This document shows positions 1-11,073 of a stretch of DNA of 64,000 nt, piece after piece. This stretch comes from Astrothelium macrocarpum. Taxonomy: Eukaryota > Ascomycota > Dothideomycetes > Trypetheliales > Trypetheliaceae. Location: positions 434,001-498,000 of the forward strand of contig JAGEMR010000003.1 of NCBI GenBank assembly GCA_021030915.1, given 5' to 3'. Made by a program: the position numbers and the translations under genes. The notes under the pieces were generated by a model. The model was not told where the DNA came from, made no database searches, and saw only the letters and a program-made list of their open reading frames with translations. Numbering within the stretch: position 1 is the stretch's first letter; each line of letters begins with the position of its first letter.

Positions 1-682
1 AAACCAGCTTATCAAGTCTCGTATGCATTAGACTGCGTTGTCGTTCTAGCTCATCTGTGATGTCTATGTCAGTGCTACGTATACCAGAATGGATTTTGAG
101 CATACAGAATATTGCCCAAAGAGTGTCGTCAGGTTCGTCGTCGGTTGTCTCTCTCCATAGGCTAATATAAGATTTCTCGTTGTTGAGCAGAAGTGTGTGC
201 GTGATTTCCAAAAAGGATTTGTGATCGTCGAACAGGTATACGCTCTTCAGAAGTAGAATAAGACAGTCAGCCTGTGTTGTGCATCGAGCACTCTCCACCC
301 AGGTTAGAAAAGCGTATCGAACAGCTTCAATGCAATCGTATTTATGTGCCGCGATTGCAGTTGCATACAGAACGCGACAATCACACTCCCTGAGGGATGT
401 GCATTCGTCCAAGGATGCGTTACGGTGGTGGATCACGCTGCATATTAGCGTCATAGCCTCAGGATCGTCGTCTGGAAAACCGACTGTCTTGGGTTTTGAA
501 CTGTCGAGACATTGACCTTCTGCGAAGTGGGGACCGAACATGGCCGCGAAGACCGGCGAAGCATTCCTAAGGATAAGCGAGTGCATGCGAAGCTTCTTCA
601 GAGCGCTGCCTTGACCAACGGCGAGGACGACATCTCCGTCAGGCACGAGCTCCAAAGAAAGCTCCTGGTTGTTTTGAGCCAT
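1..682 (-). CDS. BTB/POZ domain protein (5' part; runs off left edge)
   Basis: The reverse strand is open from an ATG at 682 to the left edge, giving 227 visible residues with no stop. Near the N-terminus is a BTB core: a GDVVLAVG strand, then LRMHSLILRNASPVF and AAMFGPHF, followed by a hydrophobic and acidic helical region. This is the layout of fungal BTB proteins, which use the domain for dimerisation or as cullin-3 adaptors. The ATG chosen is the first before the BTB strand. The C-terminus lies outside the window, so any second domain is unknown. The family call rests on recognised motifs; a specific function cannot be inferred. Confidence 0.8.
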   Translation of the reverse strand, partial: MAQNNQELSLELVPDGDVVLAVGQGSALKKLRMHSLILRNASPVFAAMFGPHFAEGQCLDSSKPKTVGFPDDDPEAMTLICSVIHHRNASLDECTSLRECDCRVLYATAIAAHKYDCIEAVRYAFLTWVESARCTTQADCLILLLKSVYLFDDHKSFLEITHTLLLNNEKSYISLWRETTDDEPDDTLWAIFCMLKIHSGIRSTDIDITDELERQRSLMHTRLDKLV

Positions 683-1882
683 CAGGTAAATCTTTGACCG
701 ATGATGTTTCCTAATTTCCTCGGAGAAGTCCAGACCAGTTAAGAGGCTTGCTTGCCAATTCTCAGGTTGTTAAGAGCATTGGAGAAATCTTTGAGAGGAG
801 CTTTGCGAGGAATGGTAATTTCACTTCAGGTGAATGACTAAAAGGCTAGTGACAATCACTGTAGGTCAGTGAGATCACTTTTCCGCCTCTATAGCACACG
901 TTAGGCTTGCCAAGAGTGTACCTTGACTTTCCATCAATGCATGCAATGAAAGGCGCTCCTGTGAGATAGCGTTTCAGGATACACCGTCACCCTACACATG
1001 AGAATAGCTTTTGCCTGGCTAAATTTTCAATCACGTCACCGTGTGTCCCTTTCTCCACTCCGGCTTGCACTCAGTTTCAAGGTCGATGACTCCGATTTAA
1101 GCATAAGGTCGTGTCTTGCTGATTGCTCGCTGCCGTTATGGTCGCGATCTCACAAGGTACACATCAAGAGAATGGCAGGTAAATTGCAAGCGGTTTCGAC
1201 AGGAATCTAACATGAAAAGGAAATATGCATTTATTCGCAAAACTTATCACAACAAGCGGGGTAGATTGAAGGCTTTTTGAACAAAGGAAGGGAGACTTGG
1301 GGAATCGACAATGGAGCGCTCTCTTTAACATGGATTGGAATTAAGAGAGTTGTTAAACATGCTACGAGGAAGATATTTTAACATTAACCATCTTTTAACT
1401 TCCTTCTATTTGGAAGAGTAATCTGGAATCGTATCAGACCTTCTGGGCTGTTCTCTTTTACTGAAGCCAGTGAGTTTTTCGTGACCTCTCAAACATCGAC
1501 ATCCCTCCGATCAGAAGAAGTGGCCTTTGTGCCAGCAGGAATTTCCTATTCATTAATCAGTTGACATTGGCACTATGGTGCATTGAACCCTCTCGTAGAA
1601 CGGTGCACAAAGTTGAGAATATGACATGAATAAATCGCTTTGACTTTTAATCTTCTTCCAAAAGAGTACCTCATCACTGCGAGTGTGGCACAATGTTAGG
1701 ACCAACATTATCTCCGTAATGCAGAGAATATTTGGAAGGTGACGGGAAGTCGTAATCACTGTGACGTCATGTGCAGCTCGAGGAATAATGAGACAGCAAT
1801 TACGATAAAGATTTCTTAACGACACTATTCCGTGATAGCTGTCGAATGAATGAGAAGAACCGCTACATGCGTCGCGAGTAAA
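683..1882. other. intergenic, divergent promoters
   Basis: This 1.2 kb lies between the divergently read BTB gene and the acylphosphatase. Only short, patternless frames are present. I see no RNA gene or repeat. It presumably holds both promoters. Confidence 0.5.
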
Positions 1883-2386
1883 ATGTCAGCAAAGCGAGTA
1901 TGCAGCACTCAAGACAGGACGAAACCTCGATTCACTGATAGTTGCGCCCAGATCCAGTACAAAGTCGAGGGACGGGTTCAAGGTTCGTTTATCCAGTGTC
2001 TTTGGTAATCTGGATACAACGAAGACTAATGTGGCCTCTCTTCAGGAGTTAATTTTCGGTATGTCCTACCTTACAGTCTTTCTTGGCACTGGTCAACGTA
2101 TTCATTGACGTCAAGATCGAACACCCGACGGCAGGCCCAAGATCTCGGAGTAACTGGCTTCGTGAAAAATGTTTCAGATGGCACGGTAAAATCAATGAGT
2201 TTCCATCGCCACCTGACGTCAACTCTGACTGGTTGTTAACAGGTTCAGGGGGAGGCACAGGGCTCTGATGAGAAAATTAAGGAGTTTATTCAGTATCTGA
2301 ACAAAGGACCACCAGCCGCAAGAGTGAACGCAGTCCACCATTCCGAGATCGAAACCAAGGAAGGAGAGGACGGCTTTAATGATTGA
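1883..2386 (+). CDS. acylphosphatase, five exons including a 13-nt microexon
   Basis: It hydrolyses acyl phosphates. Joining exons 1883-1897, 1952-1982, 2046-2058, 2116-2185 and 2243-2386 gives exactly 91 codons (90 aa), the usual family size. All introns are GT-AG. The product has the substrate-binding loop VQGVNFR with catalytic Arg20, then GVTGFVKN with catalytic Asn38, then DGTVQGEAQG and a family-like C-terminal half ending near residue 90. Exon 3 carries only 13 nt but supplies the active-site VNF and part of Arg20, so skipping it would remove the catalytic loop. No single frame covers the gene, so a simple ORF scan misses it. Reconstruction is by hand, but every splice preserves frame and a family motif. 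Confidence 0.87.
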
Positions 2387-3191
2387 GAGGTCAAGTAATG
2401 GAGGTGGTGTTTGCGTTTTCTGAGTAATCTCATGCTAGGTCAAGCAGCTTCACCGCCACAGAAATTTCAAGATGTTCTCAGCATGACAAGGAAGCTCAAG
2501 TTCCCCATGAACCCCGACAATTGCCATCGCATGGCATACCTGGGGCTGGTGGAACAGGATACATGATACTGCAAAGAACTACTGCAATGAGATTCATGTC
2601 TTTGGTTGGACAGAGAGCGCGATCGCATTATTAATGAGAATGAACGAGACTGATTGTTTTTGAAGCGCTGACTCGTCATTGCAACTTCAATAAGATAAAA
2701 TTAACGTTCAAACATGGTTGGACGATAACTTTGCGGATCCCCATGCGCTGGTTAGGGCAAGAAGTCCGACACTTCCCGAGATGACTCCCCCCTCCATTCC
2801 GGTTTCACAACGTCAGTGACAACACTTGGACGGAGATTTCCTCCTTTGACGACATACATGCGCGGCCATTGTTATGTCGATTTTTCCAGAAGCTACCTTG
2901 CACAGGGTTATTGGAATGCTAGAAGGGTTTACCTTGTCACTGGCATAGACGCGCGTGTCTTGGAAGCCAAATGAAGCCATGTCAGCCAACGATAAATCTT
3001 ATGGACAGCTGACAAGATGGCAGTGCCGCAGGGTATTGCAGATTCGTATGGATACGAGTCGTCGCTTGTGCCTTCCCGTAGTTATAAATTCCTTTGACCC
3101 CTTTCGCCAGTGCCTTTGTCTACGGACATTCCATATATAATCAAGCCTGTTCATGTCATCTTCGCTCTCCAACCTTCTTTGAACCGGGCCT
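2387..3191. other. intergenic, probable alternative oxidase promoter
   Basis: About 0.8 kb between the acylphosphatase stop and the alternative oxidase start. Overlapping short frames on both strands show no family resemblance. No repeat or RNA gene seen. Confidence 0.5.
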
Positions 3192-4454
3192 ATGACTTCA
3201 ATACAGACAACGAACTGCGCAAGGCTGCTGGCACCCAAAGGGGCTTCAGCATACTTCTTCAAAAATGCATACGTGCTCATCAATGGTGGTCACCTTTCTT
3301 TGAACAACCATGGACGAAGGCCTGTAATGGTTTCTCCACAACTTCGCATATCAAGTAAACCATTCTCTTCCACAGCCGTCACTCGAATAAAGGAATTCTT
3401 CCCTGCCCATGAAACAGAAAAGGTTCGCCAGACTGACGCGGCATGGCCTCATCCTATGTAAGTTCCTCTAGGCTCTTCTTTCCAAAGGCAACGCTGATCG
3501 TCGCTGGTAAGCTATACCGAAAAGCAGATGAGCGATATAGTAATTGCCCACCGCGAAGTAAAGAATTGGTCAGACAGGGCCGCCCTCATGGCTATGCGTC
3601 TTCTCCGCTGGGGCTTTGATCTGGCCACCGGCTACAGACATGACTCGGCAGTTGCGCTGGCAAAGAAGGATCCTGTAAAGGCAGAACAGAAATACTCGAT
3701 GACAGAACGGAAATATATGATTCGTAACATCTTCCTCGAAAGTGTTGCTGGGGTGCCTGGCATGGTCGGTGGTATGCTCCGCCACCTACACAGCATGCGA
3801 AAAATGCAACGAGATAATGGATGGTACGCGAGCTTACTTGTCTTGGCTATGCAGATCTACGGGGTTTCTGAAGCTGATTCTTGATTAGGATTGAGACACT
3901 GCTGGAAGAGTCATACAACGAGCGAATGCATCTTCTCACGTTTCTCAAAATGGCAGAGCCTGGCTGGTTCATGCGATTAGCAGTGCTTGGTGCCCAAGGC
4001 GTATGGTTCAATGCTTTCTTCGTGGCTTATCTGATCTCTCCTCGGACCTGTCACCGTTTCGTAGGGTATCTTGAGGAAGAAGCGGTCATCACATACAGTC
4101 GAGAAATTGCCGACCTCGATGCTGGAAAATTACCGAAATGGGAAAAAATGCAAGCTCCGGACATTGCAGTAAAGTACTGGAACATGCCGGAGGGTCATCG
4201 CACAATGAGAGATCTACTTCTGTACATTAGAGCAGACGAAGCAAAACATCGAGAGGTCAACCACACCTTGGTATGTCCATTAGTATGACTCTATCTCCTA
4301 TCAAGAAGGCTAATACGAATGATAGGGCAATCTCAATCAAAAGGAGGATCCCAATCCTTTTGTCTCGAATTACAGAGATCCCAATAAGCCTCATCCTTCC
4401 AAAGGCATCGAGTTCCTCAAGCCGACTGGATGGGAACGGGATGAAGTGATATAA
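3192..4454 (+). CDS. aox1: mitochondrial alternative oxidase
   Basis: This di-iron ubiquinol oxidase of the inner mitochondrial membrane passes electrons from ubiquinol to oxygen, bypassing complexes III and IV. Exons 3192-3457, 3512-3823, 3889-4270 and 4326-4454 encode 362 aa, normal for fungi. The first 65 residues are rich in Arg, Ser and Ala with few acidic residues, a typical presequence. The iron ligands are all present: Glu165 in FLESVAG, Glu204 and His207 in YNERMH, a Glu in LEEEA, and the Glu and His of RADEAKHREVNH. Introns are 54-65 bp with GT-AG ends. In fungi this enzyme is usually induced when cytochrome respiration is impaired; no specific control site was identified. It lies 1.8 kb upstream of the alcohol oxidase on the same strand. 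Confidence 0.96.
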
Positions 4455-6228
4455 CTGCTCGATGCTCGGCATTTCTACCTTTTCGGTTGTGCGTTTTAAC
4501 GAGAATCTCCACTTTTAGCAGGGCGCCCATTAGAAGGATATGAGTTCATCTCAGGAAAAATTTTGAAATCCATTTCTGGACCGGTTATGGAGCTCTTGGC
4601 ATAATTGCTTGTACACAAAGCTCTTTCAGCATGATTATGAATAATCCAGCTTACGTTGGTGAATTTGAGACGCAGTCCCAATTCTATAGGATTTTGGGTA
4701 CGATCTTTGCCATCCTTCTTTCGAGTGACTCAACACAATGGATACAATGACTCGGGTTCTTGCACCAATGCTAAATCCTGTCGGCCCTCCTACATGCCGA
4801 AGTTGGAATGTACTTGGACTAACTACTAGATACCGAATGCGTCTACCTCCATTCGAAGGTCCAAGATGCAGGGGTTTCACAGTCAGAAAACCTAACCTTG
4901 TCTAAAGAGCAACCAAGGATCTAAATGGTCACCTCGGATATAACGCGTTTACCTACGGTTGCTCAAGACACGGTTCAGGAGACATCATGTAAGATCAGAT
5001 GCTAATGGGCGTACGATTCATTCCTCTATTCCTTATCCAATGATGTACAGTTCCCCACGCCTTTCCACAATTCCAAATTCTGCCAATACCTTTTAGTCAA
5101 AACCTTTGTTTTCCTTTTTCTCGTTGCAATCTGTCGATTGCATGTTTCTCCACCTCATCGGTAGGGCGGTTGTCGCTGGCAGAATAAATAGACGGCGTCC
5201 AACTAACCCCGCAAATTCATTCGTTGGCGGACGGATTGTGCCGAGCCCCTGGATTGATACGACCCCAGATTTCGACGACCCCTCCCAACTCACCCTCTCC
5301 ACACAACCTTGCATGGTTTACTGCCGTCTGCCATGGTGCACGGCCAATGGTGGCTCTGCTCCAGGTTTAAAGATTTCGCACTATAGCTACGATGCGGAGA
5401 GATTCAAGCTGCGGGGCAAACTCTTCTGATTAACCCTTAGTTTTCCAAATAAAGTAACACAGGTAATGGTTAGCTTACCCCTGGTGGTACAGGCGGGTAA
5501 TCGGTAGGATAGCTTCCGTTGCATACATGACTAACTCCATTGTTCTTCGGTTTTTTCAGTGCGTTCCAACGTCTTGTGCTCAATGGTTTCCTTTTACGTG
5601 TGCCGGAATAGTAATGAAAACCACCAATTTTCCACAACTCGCAAAGAAGTAACAAAAGTTTTCATTCATCTTTAAAAGTTTCACTGTCAGAAAAATCGCC
5701 TTCACTGCCGAAGGGGCAGTCAGACCCCACAACGTGGGGATCCATGCCCTAGCTGAGACTTTTATGCACGACTTGGAGCCAAACATCGGAGACGGACAGG
5801 GCAACGTAATCACGGTTGGACGGTAATACGGTTAAGTCTGTTCCATGGTGTCCTCATTCGATGCCTCAAGGTTCGCTTGAATCGTCCGATCCCAGTTCTA
5901 TGGAACATGTTCCTTGTCGCATCTATTCTGTACCAGCAATGCGGGGTCCGAATGTGAACTGCTTTCTTCCGCTTGCAGCCGTATGAAGAGTTTCTTCGTC
6001 TGCCGAAGGCAGGCTCAGGTGAGTGCTATAATTCCCTAGCTATTCCTATATGATCCAAAGCTTCCTTGCTACCGAATCCTTGGTGTGCGGGGTTTAGACA
6101 TTTATACATCCTCGTTGGACACATGGTTGTTTCAATTTTGAAGAGCTACTAAAGCCTCTCATTGTACTTGAACATCGTGCTGCTTGATCACATTTGTGCC
6201 TTCTCTTGAACGTTTGAAGCTTGTCAAG
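4455..6228. other. intergenic, long promoter region of alcohol oxidase
   Basis: About 1.8 kb with no credible coding exon; a 107-codon frame near 5106-5429 resembles no family. It contains a palindrome at 5725-5739 and GCGGGG/GGGGTTT blocks around 5941 and 6087, listed separately. The length suggests a strongly regulated promoter. Confidence 0.5.
5725..5739. promoter_or_regulatory. CCCCAC-AAC-GTGGGG palindrome, CreA-like site pair
   Basis: A perfect inverted repeat of six bases with a 3-bp spacer, 490 bp before the alcohol oxidase ATG. GTGGGG fits the SYGGRG consensus of the carbon-catabolite repressor CreA/Cre1, so the two arms form one facing pair. Fungal alcohol oxidases are commonly glucose-repressed, which makes this plausible; binding is inference. 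Confidence 0.35.
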
Positions 6229-8729
6229 ATGACTATCCCTGACGAAGTTGATATCATTGTGGTTGGTGGAGGATCATGCGGGTACGTTCACGCTCTCCAA
6301 GTATGGTACGGATATTGACCGTATGTAGGTGCGTAGTTGCTGGCCGACTGGCGAATTTAGACCACAAGCTTCATGTCTTGCTCATCGAAGCTGGAGAATC
6401 CAACCTCAATAACCAATGGGTGTACCGCCCAGGGATTTATCCACGTAACATGAAATTAGATAGCAAGACTGCTTCATTCTACTACTCTCGTCCTTCGGAA
6501 TGGCTTGCGGGACGCCGTGCAGTCGTTCCTTGTGCACACATTCTGGGCGGAGGTGAGTATTGACTCTCTTCAAATTCTTTACTTTCTGATAGAGAATAGG
6601 ATCCAGCATCAACTTTATGGTAAATCTATTTTTGACGGGATGGACGAATTGAGGAGCTAAGTACAAGTACAGATGTACACCCGCGCCTCTGCTTCGGATT
6701 ACGATGACTTCCAAGCAAAGGGCTGGACCACGAAGGAACTTATCCCTCTTATGAAAAAGCATGAAACGTACCAACGATCTTCCAATAACAGAGATTTGCA
6801 TGGATTTGATGGTCCTATCAAGGTTTCTTTTGGCAACTACACATATCCAGTGATGCAAGATTTCCTACGTGCCACCGAAAGCCAGGGAATTCCACTCACC
6901 GACGATCTGCAGGATCTAACTACTGGTCATGGCGCATGTCAGTGGGATAAGTGGATTAACCGGTACGATTTCAATGGAGATACAAAACATGAGGCCGCTA
7001 CTAACCTGTATGAAGAGATACTGGACGACGTTCCGACTCTGCTCACGCTTATATTCACAGCACTCGTGCTCACCACCAGAACTTGCACTTGATGTGCAAC
7101 ACCAAGGCGGACAAGGTCATCCTCGACGGCAACCGAGCTGTTGCTGTTGAGACTATACCGACCAAGCCTCTACACCCAAGTGAAAAGCAATCTAGAATCT
7201 TCAAGGCTCGCAAGCAAATTATCATTAGTGGTGGTACTCTCAGCTCACCACTCATCCTCCAAAGGTCTGGTATTGGTAGGTTTAGGATCTGTAATCAGAG
7301 ATTTTGATGCCGAGGCTCATTCGAAATTTAGGTGACCCCAAGAAGCTCCGCAATGCTGGTGTGGAGCCAAAGATCGATCTTCCAGGCGTTGGTCTCAACT
7401 TCCAAGACCATTACCTCACCTTCTCCGTGTTCCGCTCCAAGCCTGAGGGCGAGTCATTCGATGACTTCATTCGAGGCGATCCTGAGACTCAAGAAAAAGT
7501 CTTTAACCAATGGTACACGAATGGCACCGGACCACTTGCAACCAACGGCATTGAAGCTGGTGTCAAACTTCGACCGACTGAGAAGGAGGTCGCAGAAATG
7601 GAGAACTCTCCATTCTCTTCATTCAAATCAGGTTGGGACAGCTACTTCAAGGACAAGCCTGACAAACCTGTCATGCACTACTCTGTCATTGCTGGGTAAG
7701 TCTATATTCTAAAGCGTCTTAGGTTCGTGGCTAATATCTCTAAAGTTGGTTTGGTGATCATATGCACTTGCCTCCTGGCAAATTCTTCACCATGTTCCAT
7801 TTCCTCGAGTATCCATTCTCCCGAGGCTTTACTCACATCACATCGCCAAACCCTTATGATGCTCCTGACTTTGATGCTGGTTTCATGAACGACAAACGCG
7901 ACATGTGGCCAATGGTCTGGGGTTATATCAAGTCTCGAGAGACAGCTCGGCGTATGGATGCCTATGCTGGAGAAGTAACTTCGTATCATCCGGTGAGCCA
8001 CCTACCCTTATTTTGCCAAATCCCTCTCTGGGACAACCACTGATGTAGCAAATTGCAGTTCTTCGCCTACGACAGCCCGGCTCGTGCCAAGGATATGGAT
8101 CTTGCCACAACGAAGGCTTATGCTGGACCAAGACATATTTCTGCAGGTATCCAGCACGGTAAGTCTTCCCTTTACCGAATGATCTTGAGTCAGCAGTCCT
8201 AATAGATACCGCAGGTTCCTGGACCGTCGGTACTGATGAGGGCAGAGCACCATCAGTAAACTTTCTCAACAGCAACCAACAGACAGTTCGCGAGGACTTG
8301 CAGTACAGCCGTGAGGACCTCCTTCACATTGAGGAATGGGTCAAGAGGTGAGTGCCTTTTCAACCTCCCAAACAGGTTCAGCGAGAAAAAAAAGCCCTTC
8401 GGCAGTTAACGCGTATTTCTAGGCACGTCGAGACGACCTGGCACAGTCTAGGCACATGCTCGATGGCTCCAAAGGAAGGGAACAGCATCGTCAAGCATGG
8501 TGTCCTGGACGAAAGGCTCAACGTCCATGGCGTGAAGGGCCTCAAGGTGGCTGATCTTAGTATCTGCCCAGATAATGTGGGATGCAACACCTATAGCACT
8601 GCACTCTTGATCGGCGAGAAGTGCGCCGTCTTGACGGGTGAAGACTTGGGTTATAGCGGCAGCGCTTTGGACATGAGGGTTCCTGAGTACCAGGCACCTG
8701 GTGAGATCAGAGGGTTGGCCAGATTGTAA
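6229..8729 (+). CDS. FAD-dependent alcohol (methanol-type) oxidase, GMC family, ten exons
   Basis: It oxidises short primary alcohols to aldehydes, producing H2O2, in peroxisomes. Exons 6229-6281, 6329-6552, 6600-6619, 6673-6962, 7016-7275, 7332-7695, 7746-7992, 8059-8158, 8215-8347 and 8423-8729 add to 666 codons (665 aa), the family length. The N-terminus carries the FAD Rossmann motif VVGGGSCGCVVAGRLA, then HILGGGSSINFM, GGTLSSPLILQRSGIG (GMC signature 2), and the C-terminal HSLGTCSMAP and DNVGCNTYSTA catalytic region. The last three residues, Ala-Arg-Leu, form a PTS1-type signal comparable to -ARF of yeast alcohol oxidases. Exon 3 is only 20 nt. One acceptor (intron 4, before 7016) is a weak GAAG but is required by frame and homology. 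Similarity to filamentous fungal alcohol oxidases is near collinear from memory. Confidence 0.94.
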
Positions 8730-9504
8730 AAGACGGGAAAAAGAAAAGGTTCTGAATGGGATGAAGGGAGTAGGTGACTTGCAAACTTGTTCATAGTTGC
8801 CCCGTATAGCTTCTGTAACTATGCCATTTTTACGATAAATGCAGGCGTTTTTTTATCTTCGAGATAATCGTTGCATGATGCTGTCAGTTCATAAGCAGAT
8901 ATGCCGTGGCTTGCATTGACTGCGGAGAACCGGGGGAGCTCTTAGATAAGCCACTAGGTAAGGATCTCTGCCGTGAGCCGATCATTTCTCAGAGCATTCA
9001 TTGCAACGATCAATTGCTGCATTTGGACAATACATTTTGTTCCTCTAAATTATTTTTCCTTCACCCAGTCATGTCTGACACTTCGTACGAAGGTTAATAT
9101 TCTGCATTGGGTCCATCGCATGGCGCTGATAATTTCCGACATCCCTGCTCCTTCTCATTAATGCATTGGGGCTAAAACAGATCGACGTCATAATGTAAAC
9201 GGCCAAGGACTTGGCCGGAAGGTCTGGGCCCTTGATCAGGTCCAGCTTGTGTTTATTTCCCACTCTCACAAACCTGTTTTCCCCTGAAAACACGTCCCTC
9301 TCTCACTTCTGAATCTGGATCTTGTGGAAACTGAGCTACAAAATCGTTACACATCATGGACTAAAGCTATAGAGCTGTCGTGTGCTCATCATCCTCTAAA
9401 CACAACTCCAGGTCTTGAAAAGCAGTCATATACGCAAAGTCGTTCCCCAAAACGCATTGAGCTCCCATACGTCCTTCGTGCGATTCTGAGAGTTTACAGA
9501 CCCA
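8730..9504. other. intergenic
   Basis: 3' end of the alcohol oxidase and promoter of the App1-like gene. Short frames only; no repeat or RNA seen. Confidence 0.5.
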
Positions 9505-11073
9505 ATGACACGGTATTCGATTGCGTCGCTGACGCTTTTCGGAGGCTTTACAGCTTTGGCATATGCAGCTCCGGGCCAGCTACAAGAGGCGATAGCACAA
9601 GCACCCCAAATTACGCCTGCTCCCTCTCAGACAACACTCAGAGAAAGAGGCATTAGCAGCGATATAAGCTCTCTCACGTCTGATGCCGCTTCGCTTGCCG
9701 CTTCCTTCACTGAGGCTTTGGGTTCCTTGGCTACTGGCGGTACCAATGGAATCGAGCCTGCCGCCCTAACGTCTCTTCCCACGGGAAGCCAGATAATGAG
9801 CACACTAGGTATTTCAGAAAGCGATCTAGCTGCAACACCTACATCAGCTCTTCAAAGAAGACCGTATGGCAATTTTACGGACAAAGGCTGGCAAGTACGG
9901 TTCAATGGATTCATCTACAAGACACCAAACATTTCGGAGCAAGACCTTGCCAAATATGCAGACGGCTTCGTGCTCGGAAACTATGATCAGTTGCCTCCCG
10001 ATCAGCAGGCGAATGCGCGCAACCTGACTTCTGAAATCTTCATTGTCCAGCAAGGCAACGTCTCCGTCACGGTCGACCTAGCAGCTACAAGTGGCGGTTC
10101 TGGCAACGAAAGCATTACTCTACCGTACAACACTACAGCTGAGGGAGACTTTGATGTTTTCGTTCCGTTATCTGGGAATAGTCAAGGTGGTAATGCAAAT
10201 GGTGGTAGCACTGGAACAAATGCGGGAGGGAGCAGTACTGGAGGTCTACAATTCAAAAATGGCAACGAGACAAATCAGATACAGACGTTTGGAAGTTGGA
10301 TCCGCGGCGCTGCCGATACTGGAAATGCGACAGCATATCTCGTTCCTAACACCGGTCTAACGACTATTTCGGACATTGATGATATTCTCCGGGTGACACA
10401 GATCTATGAGCCTTCCAATGGCCTTCTGAATTCGTTTGCCAGACCTTTCGTACCTTGGGAGAACATGCCTGATATCTATGCGAATTGGTCCAAATCAATC
10501 CCAACAATGCATTTCCATTATCTGACTACCACCCCCGAGCAAGCAACACGGCCATACGAGGACTTCATCTTCAAGACTTATCCGGAAGGGAGCTTTGATG
10601 ATCGGCCATTGAATTTTTCGAACAGTGACGAAACTACGAGTCCACGGAAATACTTGCTCGACCAAATCTTTCAAACCTTCCCCAACCGCAAATTCAATCT
10701 GATTGCCGACACTTCGAATTCAGATGTGATGAGAGACTACCCACAAATGGTATTTGATTATCCTGGACAAGTGAATTGCATTTGGTTGCGGAATACATCC
10801 GAAACTGATTCGGGCGATCTTTTCCCTTACAACACGTCCGGGTTCAAGAACGTCAACAACAATTCGTACATGTTTTTCATCAACGCAAATGATCTCATGA
10901 ATCTTGATATTGAGAATGGGCAATGCCGCAATGCAAGCATTCAGCAAAACGTTACGTTCAGCGAGCAAGATGAGGCAGCAAAAGACAAGATCAAGGGAGA
11001 AGCCGGACAGCTTATGATGAGTGTGAGTGCACTCAGCGCCGTCTTCTTCGCCTTGGTATGGAACATTGTATAG
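9505..11073 (+). CDS. secreted App1-like phosphatidate phosphatase-family protein (DUF2183)
   Basis: A single exon of 522 aa. Residues 1-21 form a signal peptide ending near AYA/AP. A Ser/Ala-rich linker leads to an N-glycosylation-rich body. SDIDDILRVT at 289-298 matches the DxDxT/V-type HAD catalytic motif of the App1/DUF2183 domain, followed by PWENMPDIYANW, FHYLTTTP, and FNLIADTSNSDVMRDYP, the conserved blocks of that family. Yeast App1 is a cytosolic, actin-patch phosphatidate phosphatase; this version is predicted to enter the secretory pathway. The last 20 residues are hydrophobic after a small-residue segment, which fits a GPI-anchor signal or a tail anchor. Extracellular substrate is unknown. 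The family assignment is firm; enzymatic activity is inferred from the motif. Confidence 0.83.
   Translation: MTRYSIASLTLFGGFTALAYAAPGQLQEAIAQAPQITPAPSQTTLRERGISSDISSLTSDAASLAASFTEALGSLATGGTNGIEPAALTSLPTGSQIMSTLGISESDLAATPTSALQRRPYGNFTDKGWQVRFNGFIYKTPNISEQDLAKYADGFVLGNYDQLPPDQQANARNLTSEIFIVQQGNVSVTVDLAATSGGSGNESITLPYNTTAEGDFDVFVPLSGNSQGGNANGGSTGTNAGGSSTGGLQFKNGNETNQIQTFGSWIRGAADTGNATAYLVPNTGLTTISDIDDILRVTQIYEPSNGLLNSFARPFVPWENMPDIYANWSKSIPTMHFHYLTTTPEQATRPYEDFIFKTYPEGSFDDRPLNFSNSDETTSPRKYLLDQIFQTFPNRKFNLIADTSNSDVMRDYPQMVFDYPGQVNCIWLRNTSETDSGDLFPYNTSGFKNVNNNSYMFFINANDLMNLDIENGQCRNASIQQNVTFSEQDEAAKDKIKGEAGQLMMSVSALSAVFFALVWNIV

Noticed and set aside
5106..5429. 107-codon plus-strand frame
   Set aside because: No motif, no good neighbour exons and atypical composition; lies in the alcohol oxidase promoter.
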